Positions 26,583-35,638 are shown, numbered from the stretch's first letter. The stretch: 64,000 nucleotides of DNA from Candidatus Melainabacteria bacterium (GCA_013288645.1 JABDBL010000008.1:25454-89453); one strand, 5' to 3'. Notes: generated by a model not told the origin, from the sequence alone. A program made the numbers and translations.

Positions 26583-26603
26583 AGTAAATTTATCAAATTT
26601 ACT
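26583..26603. promoter_or_regulatory. Perfect palindrome between acsA and the SpoU-type gene
   Basis: AGTAAATTT-ATC-AAATTTACT is a perfect 9-bp inverted repeat with a 3-base spacer. It lies 58 bases before the SpoU-type start and 136 bases before the acsA start on the other strand. The length, symmetry and divergent setting suggest a repressor or activator site. The regulator is unknown. Confidence 0.55.
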
Positions 26604-26661
26604 CACCTATTTAGTGCTTCATACAAAGCCTGATAGCAAAATCGTCAAATAAAGTGCAGAG

Positions 26662-27327
26662 ATGAAAACCTATTGTCCTTATCTAGATTGTATAGCAGTC
26701 TATGAAACCGAAGCACGAGATACGTCTTCCCTATTTAATGCTATCTGTCCTAAATGTGACCGTTTAGGCAGAGTAAAGGCGCTTGAGATCGTTGATAAAC
26801 TGAAGAGCAAAGAAGCAAAAATGAACCAAAGGGCAAATCAAGATTTTGAGCCAAGCCTTAAAGGACAATTTCACGTATTGCTAGAAGATATTCGTAGTTT
26901 ATGGAATGTTGGTTCCATATTTCGAACAGCTGATGCTATTGGTATTTCAAAGCTATATCTATGCGGTATTACAGGCTGTCCACCAAGACCTGAAATTAGT
27001 AAAACAGCATTAGGCGCAGAAGAAGACATACCTTGGACATATTCGTCTCAGCCACTGGCGGCCATAAATATGCTCAAGAAAACTGGAGTAATTATTCTTG
27101 GCTTGGAACGTACCCATGAGTCCGTTAATTTGGTTAAACTCCTAAAGGAGCAAAAAATTAAAACACCTTTTTGTTTGGCAGTAGGGAATGAAGTGGCAGG
27201 ACTTTCTCCTGAACTTATGCACAGTTGTGATTATCTTTGCGATTTGCCAATGAAGGGCAAAAAAGAATCGTTGAATGTAGCTTCAGCCTTTGCTGTAGCT
27301 GCATATTTTATTGACGAATTTATCTGA
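26662..27327 (+). CDS. SpoU/TrmH-type RNA 2'-O-methyltransferase with Cys-rich N-terminus
   Basis: A 221-residue SPOUT-fold methyltransferase. The SpoU motifs are LLEDIRSLWNVGSIFRTADA (motif 1, with the catalytic Arg in FRTAD), LAVGNEVAGLS (motif 2) and DLPMKGKKESLNVASAFAVA (motif 3). They form the trefoil knot that binds SAM. The first 60 residues add two Cys pairs (CPYLDC and CPKCD), which could make a zinc ribbon for RNA binding. The substrate is unknown, but tRNA or rRNA ribose is usual for the family. It reads away from acsA. Confidence 0.9.
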   Translation: MKTYCPYLDCIAVYETEARDTSSLFNAICPKCDRLGRVKALEIVDKLKSKEAKMNQRANQDFEPSLKGQFHVLLEDIRSLWNVGSIFRTADAIGISKLYLCGITGCPPRPEISKTALGAEEDIPWTYSSQPLAAINMLKKTGVIILGLERTHESVNLVKLLKEQKIKTPFCLAVGNEVAGLSPELMHSCDYLCDLPMKGKKESLNVASAFAVAAYFIDEFI

Positions 27328-27363
27328 TACTGCCCTTGGTGCAACTGAAGATTATTTAATGCA

Positions 27364-27503
27364 ATGACGGAGCGCAGCAAAAGCGCCGTTGGCGATCAGC
27401 GGAGCGATTTAATGACATGCTCGTATGCGGCTGCGAAACAAAGACACATAAAGCTTACGATTTAAGCCGTTGCGCACTTGAAGCTTCAAAGGAAGCGCTT
27501 TAA
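27364..27503 (+). pseudogene. GC-rich short coding-like stretch with frameshift
   Basis: These 140 bases are visibly richer in G and C than their surroundings. From the ATG at 27364 one frame reads SDLMTCSYAAAK and then becomes nonsense. A second frame continues from the same place as THKAYDLSRCALEASKEAL to a TAA at 27501. Joined, they form one plausible peptide, so this looks like a small gene or repeat broken by a frameshift. Its end overlaps the stop of the convergent membrane-protein gene. It could be a dispersed repeat; no second copy is in the window. Confidence 0.35.
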
Positions 27504-27754
27504 GAGAAATGCTTATCATCTGTTAGGAAGCCAAGTATAAATCCTGATATACCGCCAACAACGATTCCCCACCATGCTCCTCCAACAAAACCAAAAGCTG
27601 GAGCAACACTTGCTGGTTGTGGCCAGAACTTGATAACCACAAAACTAAAGCCCACGACCAGTGCCGAGATAGCCGCCATGACGATGGCGCCCACTAGCGG
27701 CATAGGCAGACTGTCAGTTAACGATTTATCTGTACTTTGGGTTTGCTCAACCAT
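27500..27754 (-). CDS. Small membrane protein with two helices
   Basis: An 84-residue protein with two predicted membrane helices: residues ~20-45 (PLVGAIVMAAISALVVGFSF) and ~55-78 (VAPAFGFVGGAWWGIVVGGI). The glycine-rich pattern GGAWWGIVVGGISGF suggests tight helix packing. The N-terminus is polar (VEQTQSTDKSLTDS). It lies upstream of the GC-rich stretch and near the NUDIX gene on the same strand. No family was recognised. Confidence 0.65.
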   Translation of the reverse strand: MVEQTQSTDKSLTDSLPMPLVGAIVMAAISALVVGFSFVVIKFWPQPASVAPAFGFVGGAWWGIVVGGISGFILGFLTDDKHFS

Positions 27755-27790
27755 AATGTTCTGAATTCTAACACTTTGCTACAATTGATT

Positions 27791-28315
27791 TCAAACTAAC
27801 ATTGCTATTCCTGCAATAGTCTTGGCATCGCGAATTTGTCCATTCCTTACCCGCTGCCAAGCGTCTTTAACTGGAATGACGATTACTTCCGTCTCCTCGT
27901 CATGATCAGGTGTTTTATCACCTAAAGTCACGTTTTGTGCTCGATAAACATGTAAAAGTTCGTCACAAAAGCCTGGGGCCGAATACATTTTGCATAAATC
28001 TAACCATTCAGAAGCTAAATAGCCAGTTTCTTCTTTGAGTTCTCTTTTAGCCGCTTCTAAGGGTAATTCACCTTTTTCAAGTCTTCCAGCTGGAAGTTCG
28101 ATTAGTTCACCATTAATAGGGTAACGATATTGTTTTACCAGTACAACCAAACCGGGCTCTGGTTGGCAAGCTATTACTACGCCACCATTGTGTTCCACAA
28201 CTTCCCTAATTACCGTATGATCGCCCTTTTCGACTTCATCAACACGTAAATTGCAAATCTTACCCTGATAAACTAATCTGCTTGCTATCCTGTGTTCTTG
28301 GGTGAATACAGCCAT
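27791..28315 (-). CDS. NUDIX hydrolase, ADP-ribose pyrophosphatase type
   Basis: A NUDIX protein of about 174 residues. The full box GRLEKGELPLEAAKRELKEE (followed by TG) gives GX5EX7REUXEEXGU. ELPAG just before it and the downstream YSAPGFCDELLHVYRA match ADP-ribose/NDP-sugar pyrophosphatases (NudF-like). I place the start at the ATG at 28315 because AAGGAAA lies a good distance upstream. An upstream ATG at 28357 would overlap folC, which runs the other way. The likely role is clearing ADP-ribose or nucleotide sugars. Confidence 0.9.
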   Translation of the reverse strand: MAVFTQEHRIASRLVYQGKICNLRVDEVEKGDHTVIREVVEHNGGVVIACQPEPGLVVLVKQYRYPINGELIELPAGRLEKGELPLEAAKRELKEETGYLASEWLDLCKMYSAPGFCDELLHVYRAQNVTLGDKTPDHDEETEVIVIPVKDAWQRVRNGQIRDAKTIAGIAMLV

Positions 28316-28358
28316 AATATTTTCCTTTTCTTCTTCTCTTCTGTTAGGACTTTTCATT

Positions 28359-29708
28359 ATGGACTATCAACAAGCAATTCTATATATTGAACAACTTGTT
28401 CTCATAGAGCAAAAACGCCCGAGTTTGCCCAGTTCAGAACGGATACAAGCTTTTTTATCTTATTACAGTTCTCCTCAAGATTCCTTTACGTCTTTCCATG
28501 TAGCTGGCACTAATGGCAAAGGTTCTACAGTAGCCATACTAGATTCTATTTTACGGCAGGGACAATTCAAGGTAGGCAGATTTACTGGTCCTCATATCTT
28601 GCGTTTTAATGAACGATTTCATGTAAGTGGCCAACCAATTGCCGATGAAGAATTAGCAAGGCTTGTATTAGACCTAAAACAAAAATCAGAAGAATTTGCT
28701 TCCTTGCCTACAGAACCCGGTGCTTTATCCTGGTTTGAATTTTTGACTGCTCTGGCTTTTTTTTATTTCGCTCAATCTGGTGTAGATGTGGCAGTAATCG
28801 AAGTTGGGTTAGGCGGACGTTTTGATGCAACGAATAGCTTAAGAAAACTCTATGCTACAGGTATTACTAATATTGAATTGGATCATCAAAAAGTACTTGG
28901 ATCTACGTTGGAAGAAATTGCTATGGAAAAAGCAGGCATTATCAAAACTAATGTGCCTATTGTCACAGCCGCTAATGGTACAGCTTTAAGCGTTATTGCT
29001 AAACGCGCAATTGAAATGAATGCCAACTTGACCGATAGTAATGAACAAAGTATGGAGAGATCTAATAAATATGCAAGAATTTTAACTGCTCTAAGCAAAA
29101 TCAAAAACGATCTAAATTGTCATGGCTTATACCAATATAAAAATGCTCTCACAGCTCTGTGCATGTTAACAGAAAGCGGACTAGTGAGCCTTGATACCAC
29201 AAATGGTACTAAAGCCCAAATAACTGATAATCAGATGACTATTGAATGCGCATTAGATGGACTACAAAGTTTTTATTGGCCCGGGCGTTTTCAATTAATC
29301 GAATCAGAGCAAATTATTTTAGATGGTGCGCATAATCCAGCGGGCATCAAGGCATTACGTGAGAGTCTTGATCATTTATTTCCCGATCAGCATTTTCATT
29401 TTGTTTTTGCTTGTTATCACGATAAAGATGGTTTGACTATGCTTTCTAATCTATTGAAGCCTGGTGATCGACTTTATTTAGTCGACTTATTGGCCAAGAG
29501 ATCATTCTTTCCTCTTTCGGATTTAGCCGAACATGCAGTAGCGCTTGGTATTGACGCCAATGTTTTTCCCAGTGTTCAGGATGGTTTAGTTAAAGCAAGA
29601 AATAATCGAAACAAAGAGCAGTTTATTGTCGCCACCGGCTCTTTCTTTTTGCTAAGAGAATTAATGCAGCTTTTAGGTTGGACGACTGTGGAAGACCGGA
29701 TAAATTAA
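28359..29708 (+). CDS. folC: Folylpolyglutamate / dihydrofolate synthase
   Basis: A Mur-ligase-fold enzyme adding glutamate to dihydropteroate or tetrahydrofolate. FHVAGTNGKGSTVAILDS is the ATP loop, RFTGPHILRFNERF the folate-binding segment, and VAVIEVGLGGRFDATN and ILDGAHNPAG complete the family pattern. About 449 residues from the ATG at 28359, which has TAGGAC upstream. An extended frame from 28302 overlaps the NUDIX gene and adds an unlikely hydrophobic leader. No other folate genes are adjacent. Confidence 0.93.
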   Translation: MDYQQAILYIEQLVLIEQKRPSLPSSERIQAFLSYYSSPQDSFTSFHVAGTNGKGSTVAILDSILRQGQFKVGRFTGPHILRFNERFHVSGQPIADEELARLVLDLKQKSEEFASLPTEPGALSWFEFLTALAFFYFAQSGVDVAVIEVGLGGRFDATNSLRKLYATGITNIELDHQKVLGSTLEEIAMEKAGIIKTNVPIVTAANGTALSVIAKRAIEMNANLTDSNEQSMERSNKYARILTALSKIKNDLNCHGLYQYKNALTALCMLTESGLVSLDTTNGTKAQITDNQMTIECALDGLQSFYWPGRFQLIESEQIILDGAHNPAGIKALRESLDHLFPDQHFHFVFACYHDKDGLTMLSNLLKPGDRLYLVDLLAKRSFFPLSDLAEHAVALGIDANVFPSVQDGLVKARNNRNKEQFIVATGSFFLLRELMQLLGWTTVEDRIN

Positions 29709-29811
29709 CATTCTGAAAAGTAGTTTAGGATATTTTGCAGATTCATCGTGGTTTAATGACAATACGTCGTAATAATAACTTAGCCACTATAGACGTGGAG
29801 ATTCTAGAGAT

Positions 29812-30174
29812 ATGGAAGTTCTTGGTCCAATTCACTGGATTTGTTTTGATAAGGCACACGATTTTGGCTTAGATGATGCCGAGACTTCGGTTTTAGAGCG
29901 ATTGTATCTTAGAGATAAAGATATTCAAAGCGATTTGGAAATTTCGGATAAACTCCTTAAGAGCAATATCGAAAGCTTACTCAACAAATTGGATGCTTCT
30001 ACTAGATTAGGCATCATCATGCGTGCTAGCATTCTTGGAATTGTTGGTATCAATGCTCCGCCCGAAGATAATATGCCACCGATGGAGGGTGCAGGTGTGC
30101 CCCGCAGACTTTTTCCTAATGATGGCGAATCTTCAATTGCACTGTCGCCACCGACTTCAGATGGAAATGAGTAA
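29812..30174 (+). CDS. LuxR-type HTH protein without a receiver domain
   Basis: A 120-residue protein whose centre (about residues 20-80) is a diverged LuxR-type helix-turn-helix: DDAETSVLERLYLRDKDIQ, then NIESLLNKLDASTRLGII. The pattern lines up with the HTH of the response regulator at 41534 (TDREIEVLIRLDLRNKEIS, then HIECILAKLKVSTR). There is no receiver or sensor domain, and the last 35 residues are Pro-rich and probably disordered. It may bind DNA alone or act by heterodimerising with full regulators. Function is inference from the fold. Confidence 0.6.
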   Translation: MEVLGPIHWICFDKAHDFGLDDAETSVLERLYLRDKDIQSDLEISDKLLKSNIESLLNKLDASTRLGIIMRASILGIVGINAPPEDNMPPMEGAGVPRRLFPNDGESSIALSPPTSDGNE

Positions 30175-30244
30175 CCGATCAACAAGAGTGAAACTGATTA
30201 ATACAGATAAAGTAAAAGGCGCAGACTTTCGCATTTTTAATACA

Positions 30245-30261
30245 AATGGGTATTGCCCATT
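30245..30261. promoter_or_regulatory. Inverted repeat upstream of the toxin-antitoxin pair
   Basis: AATGGG-TATTG-CCCATT is a perfect 6-bp inverted repeat about 58 bases before the antitoxin start, followed by another CCCATTAT. Toxin-antitoxin operons are usually autorepressed at such sites. The call rests on position and symmetry only. Confidence 0.4.
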
Positions 30262-30319
30262 ATCCCATTATTTGCTAATATAAGATTGGGTATAGAGTGT
30301 TCGTTGCAGAGTATGGAAC

Positions 30320-30601
30320 ATGAAAGCAGGGGAATTTCGATACTTAGGCAAAGAAGTTGAGCCAGATGAAAGAAAAAGGCTTGCCTTATCTTCCGCTATG
30401 CCAACTTCAATAAAAGGTTTGCGTTATCGCGTCTTTAAGAACTCTCAAGGCCAGATTCTTTTAGATCCTGTTAAATCTGTTCCTGCATATGAAGCCTGGA
30501 TCTATGAAAATCCAAAAATTTTGCAATCCATTCTTAAGGGAATTGAAGAAGTGGAAGCAGGTCAAACCTATGCTATAGACTTGCCTGAGGACGACGATTA
30601 G
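30320..30601 (+). CDS. Probable antitoxin of a RelE/ParE-type pair
   Basis: A 93-residue acidic-tailed protein ending LPEDDD. A charged N-terminus (DERKRLALSSA) leads into KGLRYRVFKNSQGQILLDPV and AWIYENPKILQSILKGIEEV. I recall this as the protein usually paired with RelE/ParE-like toxins in Cyanobacteria, but the DNA-binding fold is not obvious from sequence. It is one base from the next gene, the usual antitoxin-first order. An inverted repeat lies upstream. Confidence 0.65.
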   Translation: MKAGEFRYLGKEVEPDERKRLALSSAMPTSIKGLRYRVFKNSQGQILLDPVKSVPAYEAWIYENPKILQSILKGIEEVEAGQTYAIDLPEDDD

Positions 30602-30602
30602 A

Positions 30603-30905
30603 GTGAGTTTTACCTTACGCTATGGCGAAACAGCTGCGTCGCAGTTGCAGCAACTCGAAAAATCTAAGCATCTTAAAGCGCAATTGAAAGCTGTTTGCAA
30701 AGCATTGCGTTTGCTAGGGCAGAATCCTAAACATCCCGGGTTACATAGTCACGAATACACCACTTTAGTTGGACCAGGTAATTCAAAGGTTTGGGAAGCA
30801 TATGCTCAGAATCGCACACCCGGGGCATATAGAATTTTCTTCAGCTATTACCCTCCTAAAAGTAATATCATCCATATAATTGCAATCGTGCCGCATCCTG
30901 ATTAG
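30603..30905 (+). CDS. RelE/ParE-family toxin
   Basis: A 100-residue basic protein starting GTG at 30603. Two helices (AASQLQQLEKSKHLKAQLKA then VCKALRLLGQNPKHPGL) are followed by beta strands (VWEAYAQNRTPGAYRIFFSY and IIHIIAIVPHPD), which is the RelE/ParE microbial-RNase/gyrase-inhibitor fold. The Arg in GAYRIFF matches the usual conserved position, and the C-terminal His may matter for activity. Whether the target is ribosome-bound mRNA (RelE) or gyrase (ParE) cannot be decided. It follows its antitoxin by one base. Confidence 0.8.
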   Translation: MSFTLRYGETAASQLQQLEKSKHLKAQLKAVCKALRLLGQNPKHPGLHSHEYTTLVGPGNSKVWEAYAQNRTPGAYRIFFSYYPPKSNIIHIIAIVPHPD

Positions 30906-30935
30906 AAAACATAAACAAAATATAGTGCTCTTGCC

Positions 30936-32078
30936 TTAAGCTAGCAACAGATTTTCCATCGTTTGCTTATATATTTTGCTTAGCTTATCGAGATCGCTCA
31001 CGGAAGCACATTCATTTGCTTTATGAATAGTGGCATTAATTAACCCGAATTCAGCGACTTCACAGCCAGTTGTAGCAATGAAGCGCCCATCTGATGTGCC
31101 GCCAGTAGTAGAAAGCTCAGGTTCTATATTTTGTATAGATTTGATGGCTTTGCTAAGAGCCGTAGCCAATTTTCCTTTGCGAGTTAAAAAAGGATTGCCC
31201 GAAAGACGCCATTGTATAGAATACTTTAGGTTATGCTTGTTCAATATTTCTTCCACTCGTGTCTTTAATTGTTCAGCTGTAAGTTCGGGTGAAAAACGAA
31301 AATTGAATATTAGTTTCAAATCGCCGGGTATTACATTATCTGTACCGGTACCGGCATTTATATTCGATATTTGAAAAGAAGTAGGTTGAAAATATTCATT
31401 ACCCTTGTCCCATTCTACTTTGCATAACTCAGTCATAGCACTAGAAAAGAGATGTATGGGATTCGCTGCTTTGTGTGGATAAGCAATATGTCCTTGTATT
31501 CCGTGTATTGTGAGATTCGCATTTAAGGATCCGCGTCGGCCTACTTTAATGGTATCACCCAGAGTGTCAGCACTGCTTGCTTCACCAACGAGACACCAGT
31601 CGATTTTTTCCTTACGTGCTTGCAGCGCTTCTACCACCTTTACAGTCCCGTATTTAGCGGCTCCTTCTTCGTCGCTAGTAATGAGAAACGCTATCGAACC
31701 CAAATGCTTTGGATGCTCAGCGACAAAGTTTTCACACGCATCAATCATAGCTGCAATACAACCTTTCATATCGCAAGCACCACGCCCATATACATGACCA
31801 TCTTTTATAGTAGCTTCAAATGGTGGTGTTTTCCATTGTTCTAATGGTCCAGTAGGAACCACGTCAGTATGTCCGGCAAAAACGAATAAGGGACTGGCAT
31901 TGCCTCTGCGTGCCCAGAGATTATCAACATCGCCAAAACGCATATGCTCAAGAGAAAAGCCAATGGCGGAGAGCCTGTCTCCAATAAGTTGTTGACAGCC
32001 GGCATCATTAGGAGTGACTGATTGGCGATTGATTAGGTCACACGTTAAGACTACAGAAGTTGACTTAGTTTCTAACAC
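30936..32078 (-). CDS. dapE: Succinyl-diaminopimelate desuccinylase
   Basis: An M20 zinc peptidase-fold enzyme releasing succinate to give LL-diaminopimelate in lysine and peptidoglycan synthesis. Metal and catalytic residues are intact: [13 protein letters not shown] (His70), GACDMKG (Asp103) and TSDEEGA (catalytic Glu137 region). [13 protein letters not shown] near the C-terminus is the dapE-type signature. The start is GTG at 32078, overlapping the end of dapD by seven bases, so the two are translationally linked. At 380 residues it is normal for the family. Confidence 0.94.
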   Translation of the reverse strand: MLETKSTSVVLTCDLINRQSVTPNDAGCQQLIGDRLSAIGFSLEHMRFGDVDNLWARRGNASPLFVFAGHTDVVPTGPLEQWKTPPFEATIKDGHVYGRGACDMKGCIAAMIDACENFVAEHPKHLGSIAFLITSDEEGAAKYGTVKVVEALQARKEKIDWCLVGEASSADTLGDTIKVGRRGSLNANLTIHGIQGHIAYPHKAANPIHLFSSAMTELCKVEWDKGNEYFQPTSFQISNINAGTGTDNVIPGDLKLIFNFRFSPELTAEQLKTRVEEILNKHNLKYSIQWRLSGNPFLTRKGKLATALSKAIKSIQNIEPELSTTGGTSDGRFIATTGCEVAEFGLINATIHKANECASVSDLDKLSKIYKQTMENLLLA

Positions 32079-32914
32079 ACACTATCCCTCAATAATTCAT
32101 TAATGCTGACTTTACTTCTTGTTTTTTCGTCTACTTGTTTTACTATAACAGCGCAATAGAGGCTGTGGTTGCCATCTTTAGCGGCTATATTACCAGCTAC
32201 AACAACAGAGCCAGCGGGCACGCGGCCATAAGTTATTTCACCAGTTGCGCGATTCAATATTCTTGTACTTTGGCCAAGATACACACCCATTGATATTACC
32301 GAACCTTCCTCTATTATTACACCTTCAGCTACTTCTGAACGTGCACCAATGAAGCAATTATCTTCAATGATAGTAGGAGTAGCTTGTGGTGGTTCAAGTA
32401 CGCCGCCGATGCCTACCCCGCCTGATATATGTACATTTTTTCCTATTTGAGCGCAAGAACCCACTGTGGCCCATGTGTCTATCATCGTTCCTGAATCAAC
32501 ATAAGCACCAATATTGATGAATGAAGGCATAAGTATAACGTTGCTGGCTATATATGCTCCTTTTCGCACTGTAGCACCTGGTACAACTCGTGTACCTAAC
32601 TTGCGGAAGTAGTCTGCTTCTTTCTCTTCATATTTCATTGGTACTTTGTCGCAAAAATTAGTATAACCAGCTTTCATTAAAGTGTAATCTTCGATTTTAA
32701 AGGAGAGCAAAATGGCTTTTTTTGCCCATTCGTTTACTATCCATTTACCATTTTTCTTTTCGGCAACACGTAATTTGCCCGTGTCTAAATCTTCAATCGT
32801 GTCGCGAATTATTTTTTTTAATTCTGGATCAATATTTTGAATCGTCAGTTCAGCACGTTTTTCAAAAGTCGATTCAATTATTTGTTGGGCGCTTGCTTGT
32901 TGCGTATTACCCAT
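32072..32914 (-). CDS. dapD: Tetrahydrodipicolinate N-succinyltransferase
   Basis: Transfers succinyl from succinyl-CoA to tetrahydrodipicolinate, the step before DapC. The start is the ATG at 32914, with AAGGAG at good spacing; an upstream frame from 32998 overlaps dapC and lacks such a site. About 280 residues. The N-terminal helical domain is followed by the left-handed beta-helix: [40 protein letters not shown] and [20 protein letters not shown]. These match DapD closely. It overlaps dapE. Confidence 0.95.
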   Translation of the reverse strand: MGNTQQASAQQIIESTFEKRAELTIQNIDPELKKIIRDTIEDLDTGKLRVAEKKNGKWIVNEWAKKAILLSFKIEDYTLMKAGYTNFCDKVPMKYEEKEADYFRKLGTRVVPGATVRKGAYIASNVILMPSFINIGAYVDSGTMIDTWATVGSCAQIGKNVHISGGVGIGGVLEPPQATPTIIEDNCFIGARSEVAEGVIIEEGSVISMGVYLGQSTRILNRATGEITYGRVPAGSVVVAGNIAAKDGNHSLYCAVIVKQVDEKTRSKVSINELLRDSVC

Positions 32915-32925
32915 TTGTTTACTCC

Positions 32926-34137
32926 TTAAACTGTGAGTATTTGATTTGTTTTTAATTCCTGAATTAATAGCTTTATGCGATTTAGAGCATCGCGACATTC
33001 ATCTAAAGATGAAACTAAAGCTATACGAACATAATTAGCACCAGGATTAATACCATGTACTTCACGCGATAAAAAACTGCCGGGCATTATGGTTATATTT
33101 TGTTTTTTGAATAATTCTTGTGTAAAAGTCAAATCATCTATGGGCGTTTTGAGCCACAAATAAAAGCCACCATCTGGCAAATTTAGCTCTGTGAGCGGAC
33201 CTAGAATTTCTTTGGCCATAGCGAATTTTTGTTTGTAAAGTTCGCGATTGCTTTTTACATGTTCTTCGTCTTGCCAGGCCACTGTGCTTGCAGCCTGAAT
33301 AGGTAAAGCCATAGCACAACCCTGATAGGTTCTATAAAGCCTAAACTTTTCTATGAGTTCTGCGTCTCCTGCCACAAAACCTGATCTCATGCCAGGCAAA
33401 CTTGAACGTTTAGACAGGCTATGAAAAACCATACAACGCTTAAAATCTTTGTGATTATATTCGTAAGCAGCTTGCAATAAACCAGGCGAGGGTTGATTTA
33501 AATAGATTTCAGCATAGCACTCATCACTGGCCAGAATAAAATCATAGCGATGAGCCAATTCCAACAAGTCAGCCATTTGCTTGGTGGTCATAATGGCTCC
33601 GGTGGGGTTTCCCGGTGAACATATGAATAATAGCTGGCAGCGTTGCCATATTTCTGTAGGAACACTTGAAAAATCAGGTAATAATGTAGATTTATCTATA
33701 TTGATGTACCAGGGTTTTGCGCCTGCTAAATAAGTTGCCCCTTCGTATATTTTATAAAAAGGATTAGGCATTAATACCAGAGCATCATCAGACTTATCGA
33801 CAGTAAACTGTGTAAAAGCAAATAATGCTTCCCGTGTTCCGTTTACTGGTAATACATTACGCTCGGGATTGAGTAAGCCAGACTGAATGTGAAAGCGCTT
33901 ATTAAGCCAATCTATTATTGCTTGCCTTAATTCAATGGACCCCTGTGTAACCGGATAATTTGAAAAGCCAGCGCGATTATTTTGTATAGCTTGTAATATG
34001 AATTCTGGGGCTTTATGTTTGGGTTCGCCTATATGCATAACAATAGGTGTCTTATCGGCAGGCGGTATAATGCCTTGATTTAGCTTTGCCAATTTTTCAA
34101 AAGGATAAGGCTCAAGCTGGTTGAGATTCGGATTCAT
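32926..34137 (-). CDS. dapC: Succinyldiaminopimelate aminotransferase (DapC type)
   Basis: A fold-type I PLP aminotransferase of 403 residues. The start [19 protein letters not shown] and [13 protein letters not shown] are typical of Dap[14 protein letters not shown] (Asn/Gly site), [11 protein letters not shown] (PLP Asp and Tyr) and [20 protein letters not shown] with the Schiff-base Lys in SLSKRSS are intact. It makes N-succinyl-LL-diaminopimelate using glutamate. Together with dapD and dapE this is the complete succinylase branch after DapB. The gene leads the operon. Confidence 0.92.
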   Translation of the reverse strand: MNPNLNQLEPYPFEKLAKLNQGIIPPADKTPIVMHIGEPKHKAPEFILQAIQNNRAGFSNYPVTQGSIELRQAIIDWLNKRFHIQSGLLNPERNVLPVNGTREALFAFTQFTVDKSDDALVLMPNPFYKIYEGATYLAGAKPWYINIDKSTLLPDFSSVPTEIWQRCQLLFICSPGNPTGAIMTTKQMADLLELAHRYDFILASDECYAEIYLNQPSPGLLQAAYEYNHKDFKRCMVFHSLSKRSSLPGMRSGFVAGDAELIEKFRLYRTYQGCAMALPIQAASTVAWQDEEHVKSNRELYKQKFAMAKEILGPLTELNLPDGGFYLWLKTPIDDLTFTQELFKKQNITIMPGSFLSREVHGINPGANYVRIALVSSLDECRDALNRIKLLIQELKTNQILTV

Positions 34138-34155
34138 TATGCTTGTTACTTGTTA

Positions 34156-34929
34156 CTACGCTGCTTCAATTGTACCAAAATTGATGCTGCTCTTTGGCAA
34201 AGCGCTAGTCATAGGAAAGTTTATTTGTTGACTAAAAATATTATGCCAACGCATTTTGGCAATTCCTGATTTGTATAAGTCTTGATGAGTGGCAAGTATA
34301 ATGCTATTGACATTTGGGTGATTCTGCAAGCCTTTTAGGGCCTTTTGTAAATTTTCTTGATGTGCTCGGTCACGCGAAACAATCATTATATGAGTCATGG
34401 CTTTGTTATTTAATTCCTGCTCTAACAAAGGAAAAAAGTCATTGCCTAATAGAGGATGACTAATCAGTCCAATATTGCAATTAATGGTTTGGCAGGTAGC
34501 AGAAATGGTCGCGCTATAGATTTTTTGCTTGTTGTCGTCCGAACATGTTTTCCATTGAAATGTATTTAAATAACCTTCTGTTTTCGCGATAAGAAAGATC
34601 ATTCTTATATTAGCTATTTCTAGGTGATCACGTTGCCAATCATTATTATAAACATCGCCTTCATTTTGGTGGGCACCAGATATAGTGCGCGCTAAAGGGG
34701 CTAGCATATAAACCAAAGGTTTAGTTGGAGTACTCCACCAGGGAAGTCTATTGTCGTGGCGCTGACAAATAAGATAATCGAGATAGAACAATTTTCTTAA
34801 TCGATCTCGTATAAGAACTGGTTTGTCTTCAGAAGCAACAAACCACGATATATGCTTTTCCAACAAGACTTGATGCTCATCTAGCAGTTTGAATATTTGA
34901 TAGTCTCTTTCATTTAGCTGGATAGCCAT
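34156..34929 (-). CDS. Winged-helix protein, Replic_Relax-like
   Basis: A 257-residue protein. Residues 1-70 (LNERDYQIFKLLDEHQVL, then RDRLRKLFYLDYLIC) look like the winged helix of the replication-relaxation (Replic_Relax) family; the following LVYMLAPLA also fits that family's LTPLG-like strand. Such proteins are typical of plasmids and conjugative elements. The C-terminal half (THIMIVSRDRAHQENLQKAL and VNSIILATHQDLYKSG) has the alternating pattern of an alpha/beta domain. A transcription or replication role is inference. It lies between dapC and the small exported protein near the RpoB-like gene. Confidence 0.6.
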   Translation of the reverse strand: MAIQLNERDYQIFKLLDEHQVLLEKHISWFVASEDKPVLIRDRLRKLFYLDYLICQRHDNRLPWWSTPTKPLVYMLAPLARTISGAHQNEGDVYNNDWQRDHLEIANIRMIFLIAKTEGYLNTFQWKTCSDDNKQKIYSATISATCQTINCNIGLISHPLLGNDFFPLLEQELNNKAMTHIMIVSRDRAHQENLQKALKGLQNHPNVNSIILATHQDLYKSGIAKMRWHNIFSQQINFPMTSALPKSSINFGTIEAA

Positions 34930-34944
34930 CGCAATGTCCTCAGA

Positions 34945-35619
34945 TTATTTACGTTGCGCGAACTTTTGTACTTCATCATCTTCTATTGAGGCAGGTACTT
35001 TATGGGCTGCTCGAATTTCTCTATCCATGCTTTTAAGACTAAGCATAGTACTCCCAAGTCCTTCTGCGCGTTTTTTAACGCTATCAAGTTCTTCTTGTAA
35101 GTCCTCAATAGTTTTAGCTGGTGGGCGAGGACGAATCAGATCTATATAGATACCGGCTGAGTCCTGGAACCAGTCTGCTAGTAGATCGCGATATTCTTTA
35201 ATGTCCGACATACCAGGCGGAACGGCAAGACTTCTAATTGATTTAGCAGCCAATAAGTAACTCTTGGACATCTTGCTAGCTGTGCTAACCCATTGTTGAA
35301 CACGACTTGCATCTTGCGTAAGTGGTCTTGTGAGAATTACTTTGTCTCTTTCCGAAGGACGATACTGTTCACGCAAATGATCAAATTTTTCAAACCAAAT
35401 TACAGCTGGGTTGGATCCGTTATTGTTTTGAAATGCAGAGTTGTTTGTGCTGACACTGCCTTTTGGATTGGATTGAGTTGCAGAATTTATCGAAAACACA
35501 TCAACTGCTCTAGGTTCAGCCTGAACTCTAGCATTTGTTGTGTAAATAGTAGCGACAAAAAGAATTGACAGTATTTGCCAGTGTTTTTTGTGTTGTTTTT
35601 TTAATTGATTTGATGACAT
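34945..35619 (-). CDS. Exported protein of unknown function
   Basis: A 224-residue protein with a signal segment (HWQILSILFVATIYTTNARV, cleavage near VQAEP). After a low-complexity Asn/Ser stretch the chain is mostly helical (HLREQYRPSERDKVI), with a coiled-coil-like end, LQEELDSVKKRAEGLGSTML. It carries no catalytic motif that I recognise. It follows the RpoB-like gene by about 20 bases, so it is probably on the same transcript. An exported helical protein beside an RNA polymerase subunit is unexpected. Confidence 0.65.
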   Translation of the reverse strand: MSSNQLKKQHKKHWQILSILFVATIYTTNARVQAEPRAVDVFSINSATQSNPKGSVSTNNSAFQNNNGSNPAVIWFEKFDHLREQYRPSERDKVILTRPLTQDASRVQQWVSTASKMSKSYLLAAKSIRSLAVPPGMSDIKEYRDLLADWFQDSAGIYIDLIRPRPPAKTIEDLQEELDSVKKRAEGLGSTMLSLKSMDREIRAAHKVPASIEDDEVQKFAQRK

Positions 35620-35638
35620 ATTTGATTACCTGGAATTT

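Noticed and set aside
28302-28358. Upstream extension of folC
   Set aside because: It overlaps the NUDIX start region and adds a hydrophobic leader that folate synthases lack; the ATG at 28359 fits better.
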